Source: Archilochus colubris (lineage: Eukaryota; Chordata; Aves; Apodiformes; Trochilidae). From it: a DNA stretch of 64,000 nucleotides. Location: contig CM041086.1 in assembly GCA_023079485.1 (NCBI GenBank), forward strand, positions 11,168,401 through 11,232,400, read 5' to 3'. Positions 12,701 through 24,700 of the stretch are shown here, in pieces. The notes below the pieces were generated by a model, which saw only the letters and a program-made list of their open reading frames with translations, was not told the origin of the DNA and did no database searches. Positions within the stretch are counted from its first letter, which is position 1; each line of letters begins with the position of its first letter. Position numbers and translations under genes: made by a program.

Positions 12701-15700
12701 GATAAAAATCTGAGCACCTGGTAGCAGTTAGTAATGGAATATACCTGAAAATAACAGTTGTGGTGGGGGTTTTTTTGTTTTGTTTTTTTTTACTGGACCA
12801 CCTGGGATTCTTTGAAGGAGACAGTGTTCTGATGCTCCTGTTTTATATTCATATATTAAGGAGATCCAAGTGCTTCTAACATTTTGAGAAACAGTCATTT
12901 ATTAAAAGAATGAAATGCTGTCTTCTGAAGAGTCACAAGGATTAAAACGGATAACTCCACAAGATTGTTAAATGGCTCTAGTTCTGCAAAAGTTCTTTTT
13001 GTTCCATTTTAAAGTTTTTAAATTAACATACCCCAGATTTCAGGTATCTAAAAAATGTCATACAAGATTCAACAGTTGAAATATTGACAGCTTTGGTGCG
13101 TGTGGCTCCTTGCTAGTGCAGAATTTACTGTTGCATTCATGTACTTTTAATAGCAGAAGAGATGACAAGCATAGGCTGCTATAAAGAAACTGGAGATTTT
13201 AGTTAAAATTTTTGATAAAGCCTGTGAATTCTACAAACAAATCATCCTGTATGCCCACAACAGTTCAAGAAGTAGTAGGGTGTCTGAGAATTGATTCTCA
13301 GTGTTACTCCTTCTCTCAGTAATCCACTATCACCCATTTTGATAAAATACACACAAAGAGTCAGGGAGCTCACAGATGAACAGTGGAACCAATTTAAACT
13401 CTGAAGCTTACCAAACAAACATTAAAGTATTCCCTTTAGGAAGTCAGAATCCTTTGAATTATGCATGTATTGTAGTTTGCAGTAAGATAAAAGAATTCTA
13501 GGTGGGGGAGGGTCAGAAACTTGAAAAGCCTTAAGGAATAATTTGCATAAATTGGGTGGAGAGAGTAAACAACACAATGGGGAAAAAAGTTATTTTCAGT
13601 AAGGTCCTACAGAATAAAATAAAATACATTTTTAAAATCAGGTGGAGTTGAGACAAAGCTTTAAATACTTTAAACTTGCATTAGCACTGCTATTGCCTTT
13701 AAAGCAAATCCCAGGGAATTCTGTACTGTCCTGGAAAAAAAAAACCAAAACAAACTTAAAATAATAAAAAAAAATTCTTAAGGGAGAGTTAAAAGAGAAA
13801 AAAGCCAAGGAGACAGTGTAACGTGTGTCTCACTGTATACAAGACCTCTGGAAATTAAATGAACAGCATAAGCAGAATTTTTTTTTAATCTAACAGTGTT
13901 TTGTTTTGTTTTTTATCTTACAGTTACAGGACCGCACACAGTTTAGTGACCGAGACTTAGCTACCCTAAAGAAATACTGGGACAATGGCATGACCAGCCT
14001 GGGCTCAGTCTGCAGAGAGAAAATTGAAGCTGTGGCTGCAGAATTAAATGTTGACTGTGAAATAGTGCGGGTAAGAAATCCAGAGTCTTCCCATTTCTTG
14101 TCGCAGAAGCAAAAATAGGGCAGATGAAAGCCTTTAAAAATTTCATGAGGAAGCTTGAAATAGATTTCACGTGTTACATAATGAATGACCAGGGTGGGAA
14201 GTGCTCTCTTGCTCTTTCTGCAGTCTATAAATAGAAAAAAGCCCTCAGGTAAGAGCCGTGTTGATCAGCAGCAGAAGTGGCACTTGGAGCCGTTTGACAG
14301 TCTCTTTAGACTGGAGTGAGATTTGAAGTAAAAGTGTTACATTGTTTTAGGGATATCCTAAAAGACTGCAAAGGGTGATTTAAGTTTCTGTTAGGAAACA
14401 AAAGAAGCATTTCATGCAGGGAAAATATTTCTCATTAAGGCTTCCAGGAAAAAATAATTGTAAACATGTGAAAGAAAATGCTCAAAAATAGAAAAAATAT
14501 ACTTTACAAGACTGTCTTCAAGACAGGTTGGGATGTATTAGAGGGCAAAGGGTACTGCAAAGAATTTTGGGTTACTTCCCTTTGGTAGGCTGGTAGGTGT
14601 TGTTGAGGAAGGATTGTTTTAGGAAGTACAGTTTTGGTGTAGATAACCTGATTTCTGAGAACAATTCCACATCATCTCTTGCAGAGGTTGAGAAGTTTGG
14701 TACAGCATCAGCTGTGTGATTAGCACCTAGATAATAATTCTTAAACTGGGGATCTCATTCATTCAGGCTTTCCATTCTTCAGAAAGTTGTCAGACTGTCT
14801 TTGCAGGCAATACAAAAAACCTAATTAGAGCCTTTCTTTCCCTCATCATGGGGGTGACAGTTGTGACTTGTCTTTTCAGCCTTTCCCCTCTTCTTCCACC
14901 TCTTTCTTAAAATTCTGGCATTGCTACAACAGCAGAACTAGGAACTCCTATTTCCAACTCTATTTGTGGAGGACTTTCTTGGGTTGCTGTATCAAAACAG
15001 TGCCAAAGCTACCCCCAGTATGGAGCCCTAATCTGGTTATTTACTTGCTTGTTTTCCTGAGTGCATGTGACTTATAAAAAATGAGGTTTTACTTTTGGAG
15101 GCTGGAAAGAATTACTCTTTTCCTTGTAGAGAAGAAAACTGCTCCCTATTTTCCAAGTTTTCCTTCTGAAAGGTGGAGCTGTTTCTTCTTACAGCATCTC
15201 AAAATGGACATTCATGTTTCACCTCCCCTACTTTGTTCTCTCAAGAACATCCTTGGTGGCACGCAGGGTGACAGTGTGAAGCTTTCTATGAGTCTTTCAA
15301 GAGCATCTACTTGAAATGCTTTTATTTTCAGGACAGTTGTACCAGGCTCTGAGCAACTCCAGAAAGCTCCCTGGCATCACCTGGGTCAGAACATAGACAC
15401 ACAGATGAACAAAAGGATTTTTTCAGAGTAACTGATGGTGTTGCCAGTGTCTGTCCCTGCTTCTGCCTCTGGTTCCTCTGCATGGCAGACTTGAGAATTG
15501 CAGCAAGAATGAGGTGGAGGTTGGTCCTGCACTGTGCTACTGCTTTGTACAGGCTGAATTAATGCCACAGGATGAGTGACATCTTCAGTCCTTCCTCTTG
15601 TCCTTTCTCTCAGGCACACTGTGTGTGTCCCAGCTGTAGGAGAGGTATTTTCCATCCTTAGCCCTAGAGGATATGCCCTAAATTTGTTTAGGGATCTCTA

Positions 15701-18700
15701 TAGGCACAGCATGTTGTGCTTCTCCTTACCTGCCAGCCTGCATTTTCCTCAGAAGCAAACAGGGGTGTCCAGAGATCAGTGTGCACAAGGATTTAGGACC
15801 CAGCAATGACATAGTTAGCTCTAGGGCACCAGCAAAGCCCAGCACCTCTGCCCCATGGGCTGAGGGACACTGCTGGGACAAGCTCTACTTGCAACACTTG
15901 GTTGCCTTTGTGTTTCAGTGTGCCTTGAATTCCAGTTAGTGTGCAACTAGCAATTGTTCCTCCATTTGGGATGTTCATAAAATGGATATTGCATGCATGA
16001 AATAGTAATAAGTATCATATATATATAAAAAACCCAAGTAAATATAAATACATAAAATAATATACACAATAAGTATATACATAGTAAAATTTTATATACA
16101 TGCAAACATTTAACTGTAGAATATTTTTACTAAAAAACCCACAAGTCCAGCTCTGAAATGCATGACCTCTGGCCAATACTTCATTAAACTCACAGTATTT
16201 CTTTTATTACATTAAAATTATTCCTGATTACATTTGTTTGGAGGGGGTTGTGGTTACTTACACATTTTTCTTTATATTTCTCTTGACTAATTTTATTCAT
16301 TCATACCAAAATAGCATCTGAAAGTGGAACAGTCTTCTTGGCAGTGAGATGTGAAGTATCTGAGAAAGACAAATGACAGCTCTCCAACTCCTCAGAAATA
16401 TGTGAGGAATAGAAGAAAACTGCATGACAATTTTCAGTACAGACTGTAAAGGTTGTGCTCATAAAAGGTCACAAGCTCCTCCTGGGCACCCACCACAGGC
16501 TTAACATCAACACAGACTGGGGAAAAACGACTTGGAATATTCCACCTTTATTTTTTCAGTGCAGTGGGATTGCTCAGGGCTCCAACCTAGGATCTTTCTA
16601 GCACGCTGACACCCTAACCTCAATATCTGGAGAGCTGGAATCATGGGTTTTAAGTTGCTCCCTGCCAGTCTGCTTATTTACAAACTGCCTGAGGGCAGAC
16701 ATATGCTGGCTTCTTCTGCCTGGACTCCACTCTTGTTCCCTAACTCTTCCTGGTCATCTGTTCAGTTGAAGCTGGGGATGTTGCTCCTGAGGTCATTGCT
16801 GGCTCCTGAAAATTATCTCAGAGAGCCTGATCACATGCACTTCACAGGTGTTTGGAGTTTTTAAGGAAGTGGTGTTGGGGGGATATAGTTAGAATTCTTA
16901 AGCTGGTTTCCTACCTAGAAAAACAAGTCTGCTTTTACACCCATCATTTTCCTGCTCCAAAATATTCTCTGGTAAATGCAGCATGCAGGAAATGGAAACT
17001 TATTGCTTTTGTTTCCCATTTAAATTTAAGACTCTATAAAAATAACTATGTCTTCTATGACATATTCAGTTAGTTGACCAAAAGATTTTCTGCTCTGAAG
17101 GGGATATAAAAAGAGAGGTAAGATCTACCTTTCCCAAGTGACTCCATTTTTGCTCAATTTTTTCAGAATAAAGAAGCAGATTTGCAACTTCTAGCACCAT
17201 TTCTTACCACCATAATAAGATGATGAGAAAATTTAAAGAATGGCAATGCAGTGTTTGGAAAAATGAGAAATAGGTCTGGAAGAGGCCACTTTTTTTCCCC
17301 AAAAAACCCTGTATATAATGTACAAAAATATCTAAGTAGCTTTCTGTTTTATGTTCTTTAAAGAGGAAAATTCATGAGGTGGCAAAATAAGTTTCACCCA
17401 ACAAAAATTATTTGCTAAAAATACTCTTAAGCATGCTATCTTTCAGCTAGTTAAAGAGATTCAGCTTTTAAAATTTTCTTTTTTTCTCAAAGCTATGACA
17501 ACATAAAGCTATATTTAGTAGTTAGGACTGCTGTTCTTTGTAATTTTTCTGTTTGATAAAATTTTATAAGGAAAGCTTTTTTTATAAACTTTTTCATTCA
17601 ATCAGAATTGTTGCTAACAAAAGTGAGATAGTGAAGAGGAACAACGTGGGCATTTCTGGTTTAAACCAGAGTAGTGTTGTTTAGTATAGCTTTAAGGGAA
17701 AAAAATCCTTTAATATTTTAATGTGTTTGATAAACTCTGTTGCACCATAGACTTATGGAAGGGATGTGCCCTTTGCCAAGCCTTGATCGTAAGTTTTTGA
17801 AAAGAAGGAACTGCCTGTGCTTTCTGGAGCACAAACCTATCTGTAGATGGGTTTGATTTTTAGCAATTTAGAAGTTCCAGCCCTGAGCATGCTTCAGAAC
17901 TTGGTAATGACCGTGCTGTGTGTGCATCATGTCAGCTTCCATGGTCAAACTCCACCATAACCCATCCTGGGCCAGTGTGTGGTGAGGTTCTGGAAGATGA
18001 GGCTGCTCAGTGCTGCTCCTGCTGGGTTTTAGGTGGTGTGGAAGGGGGAGGAGAGCCAGGTCAGGAAGACTGGAAGTTTGGAGTTGGCAGAGAAAATGAT
18101 TCCTTGCTCTGAGAAGAAATTTGGGACACCAGTGGTGAGCTGACTGGGGTGGAACAAAGTGTCTGGGTACAAGAGCTCTTAAGTAGGATTGAAATTGAAT
18201 GAGAAGTTAAAAGCCTGAGGAATGCAAAGGAAAGGAGAGAGCTAAGAGGTGAGGAATTGCAGACAGTTCTTATTATATCAGGTTAAACTCTACTTTTATG
18301 TTTTTAAGTATACTTACTGTAGACTTTATCAGAGAACTCAATCAATGGTGATAGAGATCATCTTGGAGAATTTGGGAGATGATTATTTTTTGAGACTATT
18401 ACTTTTATTGATGTAAAATGAACTTACAGCATCTGATCATGAATGGGTTTCCACCACTGCTTGCAGGACACTTACTACAAACAATGTTTCTTAGAGATTT
18501 ACGCACCAGCCAAACAGGACTGAGGGACAGTATTGCTCTGAACTTCATTCTGCCAAGTTAGGTTCTGTCATCAAAGTGCAGTCATACAGAGCTACCACCT
18601 TGGGCAATTTCTTCTGTGCTGTATGAAACCCTAGACCAGGTGGGCCATTTGGGTTATTGTGAGCTTTAGTCCCCTTGTGGATGTTGCAGAGTGGGAGAAC

Positions 18701-21700
18701 CTGGATCCAAGATCCTCTGTTCAATTGGTTGAATAATTTAGGTGGAGAGAGACCTTCCAAGATCACCTTTATTTAGAGCAGGGTTGACTTTGGAGTTAGG
18801 TTGGGTTTCTCAGGGTGTTGTCCATTAAAATATTGAGTACCTCCGAGGCTGGAGATGCCAAGATTCTTATGGACAAGCTGTTCAAGTTTTCAAGATTGTT
18901 TTTTTTTTTTAGCTTTTTCTTAGTTCTAGTCAGAGCTTCCTTTGCTGTGTCTTGTGACTTCTGCTTCTTTTCCTTTTGCTGTGCACCTTCCCTTTTCCCT
19001 TGTGCTGAAGGACTCAACCTGGACACAGGGTTCCAGGAAATCCTCCTGAGGGTCAGATACAGGGGGGAGATAACCACCTCCCTTGAACTGCTGGCTAAAC
19101 TCTTGTTCCTGTCATAGAGATATGCTAATTTCACTTGGTTGTGGGCCTGTTGCTTTTATTATAGTTTCTGATTTCATTCATGTTTATTTCTCTTACAAGA
19201 CTTGGATTGGGAATCGAAGACGGAAATATCGTTTAATGGGGATTGAGGTCCCACCCCCTAGAGGAGGTCCTGCTGATTTCTCTGATCAATCTGAATTTGT
19301 TTCTAAATCAGCACTTAATCCAGGAGAGGAAACTGCTACTGAAGTGGGGGATGATAATGATAGGAATGATGAAGTATCAATCTGCTTATCTGAAGGAAGC
19401 TCACAAGGTATTTGAAAATGCAGTTACTACTGTGCATATATTTTTAACTCTGTGCAGTGTGCATGCTTTGGATTCTCTGTTGTAGACATTCAAAAATGTC
19501 TGAAAGAGTGTCTGACAGTCACAAGGTATCTAACTTGGCCATACTGAAGGTACTGTTTGGTCTCTTTCTTCTACTTCTCTCCATATGAATATTTTTGGGG
19601 CTGTTCTCAAAAATCTTGCAGAAACCTTTGCTCTCAAAATCTCTGTTTCTGCCAGATCCATCCAGAGTTAAATGACAAGTTCACAATTTGCTGATGCAAC
19701 TGAGAAATGGCCAAGACAGAGAGTAGAAATCCATCTCCCTTCCCTAGGAAGCCAGCTTTTAAAAACTACTCTCTGATAACTGGGCAGCTCCCCCCCGCCA
19801 GCTTGGATATCCCTTCCTGTCAGCCTGAATCACACCATCAGGTCTCATCTAAACAAAAACTAAAGGGTGTGAACTGCCCAGAGCTGTGTAGGGAGAGGTT
19901 TCCTGATACCAAACTCATGCTGATGGTTCAGAAGATGGATTAGCTCAGACTGGGGCTTGAACTGAAAGAGCTTCCCAGGAGCTGCTGCCATGAGGCTGCC
20001 TGGATGTGATCTCTGACAAGCAAATACAAGCCCACAGAAAAGATCAAAGCTGGTGGCAAGGGACCACTCAGAGCCTCAGAAGTCCACATCCAGGGGGTCT
20101 GTGTGCTGTCAGGAAATGGCATGGTCCTGAGTGGGAAGTGTCACAAACTTAATTCACTTTGACTCCACCTCCCAGAGCCCCCTAACCACATTCAGACCCT
20201 CTCTCCCTCTCTTGGGGCCCAGAGCTGATGAACCTTCCCTGCCTTCACAAGCTCCACTAATTGCTCCCAGTGCTTCTGATTAGGAGAGATCAATAGAGCC
20301 TTTGCTCTCCAAGCTCAAGGAAGGTCTGATCCAGTGCATGCTATTGCAGCTTGACATGCCAGGCTTGATCTTGTCATTTTGTTTGAGAGATTTAAAGGGA
20401 AGAAGTAGAAAAAATGGAGGATTGCTGGGAGTGAATTTGTGACACCTTTGTCACATTCTACTGTAAGGAGAATGAGATGATAAAGAAATGGGTCAAGTGA
20501 TTGAAAGGCAAGGGAGATGCAGAAACTGAGACTCTTTGATTTGCCTGAGGTGGGGAAGGAACAGATTGAGTCAGATGTGTTTGGAAGAAAATGGTGACAG
20601 GGAAGGGTCTGAATTCTCTGTGGCTCAGAGTGAGGAATAACACTGCAGTTCTTGAAGGAGGCTTTCATAAAACAGGGTGAGGCTGAAGGGCTGTGAGCCG
20701 AATATCAGGGTCAAAGCTTAAGGAAGTGCAAGAAAACTGTAAGATTTCCACGCCATCCAGGAATCCCACTTTCATTCCTCTAACACAAGAATTTCTTCTA
20801 TTCAATTCTCCTGTGCCAAGGAGTAGGTACCAGGCAGCTCAGATTGTTGTGAGCTTTCTGGAAAAGATTTCCACCAATAATCATGTATCCTGTTCAGTCA
20901 CACGTGTGATTGTTTTCAAGTTGGAGAACTAGAATGTTTGGTCCCAATTTATGAAAAAAACCAAGAATGCAGCAACAACAAAAAACCCCTACACTCAAAC
21001 ACAGGAGAAAGATATTTTTAGTCACCTAATTAGAGTGAAAGTGTCAATGCCTCTTGCTCTTTAAATGTAGTGTGTAAATATGTATTAAAAAAAAGCTGCA
21101 CTCTGGTGTAAAACCAGGCATGAAAGTTCTCATGATGCCTTACCTCTTACAAACATATGTTAACTGAATCCATACTTTGTGGAAGTGCAGACAGCTCTGT
21201 GGAGGCCATTGGAGCTGTGCCAGCTCATGTCAGCTCAGGATGAATATTTAAGGAGCTGAAAGTGCTGTAGGGAGCTGCTTCCTTCAACTGTTGAATGCAG
21301 GTGGGGGCTCTCAGGGTTAGGGAGCCAGGGCTGGTGCTTCAGGGACTGTTAGAGTCCCTGAGGCACATCTCCAGTCACCTTCAGTCCTCCAGTCTGGTGA
21401 TGGGGTTGGGTACTGCTCCCTGCTTTACTCTCCTCCCATTTGCACCCATTTGCTTTAGCAGAAATTTTCTGCTAAAAAGCTGCTAGCAGAAATTTTCCTC
21501 TCAAGTTGTGGCTGGTGGTGGATTACACTTATTTGAACCAACTTCAGGTAAAATCTGCTCAGTTTAGAGGTATTTTACTTATTGAAAACAATAACTCTCT
21601 CTGGTTTGGCCTAAATATTACCCTCTCTTTGCAAGTGTTGTAATCTCCAGTTAAATCCTGTTGCCCCTGGGTTAGCATGGAATTGATAGACCCTGCATCA

Positions 21701-24700
21701 GTGTCAGCTCTCTCTTGCAGTGTCCCACTGCTGCCCTGTGCCTCCTTTCCTCTTGGGGTGTGGGAGTGGGACTGGGGGACACTTCTCATGCAAGCTCTGC
21801 CCTCTGCAGAACTGATTTTACCTGCACTAGGAAGGAGTGGAGTGTATTTCCAGTTAGTAACCAATTAATTACATAATTTAAGATTTTTTCCTAGGTATCT
21901 TGCCTCTGTGTTGTGTTTTATTTCCTGATTTGCTGTTTCTCTCAACCATTTTCTTCTTAATGGCCTATTAAGGTGGAGAGTTAAAGTCAAGGTCAGAAAA
22001 ATAATAGTGGGTTTGCCTTGTTTTTTCTTGTTGGCCACAGTCAGGGCTGATAGAATCATCTGGAGCTCGTGGTAGAGCTTTAAGGATAAGATTTACAGTT
22101 TCAACTTCCCTTCTACAGAAGGGAGCAGGTTAAGTTCATGAGGGATAAACACTTGCCATACAAGAGTGGAAAAATCTGCTTGGTCAGTTCTTGGTTTAAA
22201 ACTAAGCAGTGTCTGCAAGAAGGAGGTGGGATTCTGATACGATCCCTATCCTGACAGGGCATGCAGAATTTTTTATCTAGTGATTTATTTTAATATTTTT
22301 TAAAAAGTTCTGCACCCCTCTGATGTGAAACTTTTTGTCACTTCTGGATATTTCAACCTGAACATAAAAAAAGGAAGGTTTTGGTTCATTGGAAGAGTGG
22401 AACTGATAGTTTTCCTGTCATTTCAGGTAGCTTTTGGCATGACTTTGCCCTGAAACACTTGTGATATGATGTTTAATAAGACATAGAGTATTTTTATGAA
22501 TAGACATTGGTAGTATGCCTTTGTTTTTATATTTAGTAGATGTGGCACATTTAGTGGTAAAAACTGTTCCTTCAGCATAAAATTTGAATGAATTCTGAAA
22601 AACTAATTTATTTCTGCAGAAGAGGCAAATGAAGCTCTTCAAAATGAAGAAATTGGTCACAAAGATGATGACCAGAACCCAGTATCTGCTGATAATGTGG
22701 TATGTATGCCTTCCTTTTCCACAAACATGACCTCCCTAATTGCCACTGTTGAGGTTATTTCCAACACCAGGGTTTTTTCACTAGCTGAAAGCTTCCTTCC
22801 TTGTTGGTTGAGCACTAAAAGAAGCTGTGCTAAAAGTACTAAAACAGCAGAGCTGTGTACACTCAGGAGGAATTTAATTATGCACCTTCTTTATTATAAC
22901 AACCAGGTGTTCTTTTCTTCTAGAGAGCAGAGCACAATGCTTGGGTAGTGCTCCAAAAGTAGAGAGTGCAGTAAAACAGAATGAATAAAAAAAACCCAAA
23001 CAAACAGAATAATAATTAAAAGTGGTCTTCTGTAGGATTAAGAAAGTTAAATCTCTCTAGAGTTATGGCTCACCTGGAACATGTGAGCTCAGAGGCTGGG
23101 GATGTGCTTTTCATTCCTACACCCTTGACAGGGCATTATTTGGGTGTTTCTGATTTCTCACTTGCATTCACACTGAGAACAAACACAGTTGTTCTTGCTG
23201 GTTTTAATTGACTGCAGTCAGACATGAAAGCAAAGCTAGAGGGAAATAATACAATATATCCCCTTTGTTTAGCCTGCCTTCTCTCAAATTAGAAGAAAGG
23301 AGAGGAGGAAGAGGAGAGAAGACCCCAAGTGGTAGGGTAATTTTTATCTTAAAAGTTATCTGCAGAATGAACAGGGGATGCTTCCAGTTCCCAGCTCCAC
23401 TCATGCTGCAGTGAGATGTTAAACAACAAGAGTTCAAAATGGGAGGAGAACATTTGTGTTACACTCATCAAACACAACCTCAAGTGGGAAAGCAAACAGC
23501 AAATTCCCTTTTCCTACATAACTTAAGGACAGAACATCTTCTTTCTTTTGTTATTATACCATCATCTGTGGCATAAACTGCAAACCAAGAGCTGTGTTGT
23601 CTGTGGTTGCCTGAACAGAAGCAGCTCCCGTTTTCTTCTCTGTTTACCTTAGTGGCCTGCTCTGACCTGAGGTATAATCACCCTGAGTTGCAGGCTGATG
23701 AGTTTGCCATGGAGATACAGGATGTAAAATGACAAAGGGAAAAGGTTTGCAGAGGTGATGTCTGAGATACTCAGTTCTCCAGTCTGCCTGACCTCCAGCA
23801 TGATATCATTTGATAAAATTAGGAGGGGAGGAGGAAACAGTAGGTTTTTTTACACTCTTCTGAAAACACTGTAACAAAATCTTTTAAATATATGCAGTAA
23901 AAATTGGACTACCATACACTGGACTTGCATATTTGAAATTCTAATCTCTTTTCCTGCTATCTTAAAATGCATAATTACGAGAAAGATCGTGTGACTGTTT
24001 GGCATTTATTTAGAGACTCTTTTCTCAAGCTGAGTCTAAAACCAAAAATATTTGACTCACAGTGTTACTCAGAGTTTGATCTTTGTGGCATTAAGCCTCT
24101 GAAATGTTATCACTTCAGTTGGGTTGTCAGGCATTGAAGCACAGAAAATGTGGTTTATGCTCCCTACCTTCAACACATACTTGTGAGCTTGGTGGGTCCT
24201 ACAAGTGAGAGACTGTGAACCCCTCTTGAAAGATTTCTCCATGGTGATTACAAGGAAATTTCTGATGCCTGGGCTGCAGGCAGACAAAATACATGCACAC
24301 ATGCTGCAGAAAAGAAACTTCTGAAGTAATAATACCTCAAAACCTACCCATTAAAGTGGACAGTGTCAGCAGGGGCTCTTGCCTGCATTTTATCAAACAT
24401 TATACTAGAAAACATAGTTGAGTTGCTTTAGCTCATCACATCATCTCATAAATGTTTACAGAACAATGAAATAGTGAAAAAAGCCAAGCCTCCCTTCTTA
24501 CAGTGGCACTGCTTCCCTCTCAAAGATACAGTGCAATTTCTGGTTTCATCTGTGCAGTTATCCTCAGGAGTTCTTGGTAAAAAATGCCATTCTTATCACT
24601 GTCTAATCCAAATTCATTTCATCTGTTTGAGAACTAGCTTAGATAAGAATGAAATTAAAATCTCGTAGGGGTACTAAAAATGTATAAAGTTTCTGTTGTC

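Larger units (their letters stand above)
14071..19199 (+). other. HDX: HDX intron with AT-rich island and antisense CR1 fragment
   Basis: A 5.1-kb intron splitting the second homeodomain. It contains an AT-rich patch at about 16010-16135 and an antisense CR1 fragment at about 18730-19115, close to its acceptor. No other gene is supported. Confidence 0.9.

Noticed and set aside
18796..19134. Overlapping open frames of about 100-112 codons on both strands
   Set aside because: They lie within the antisense CR1 fragment and run-rich sequence; not a host gene.
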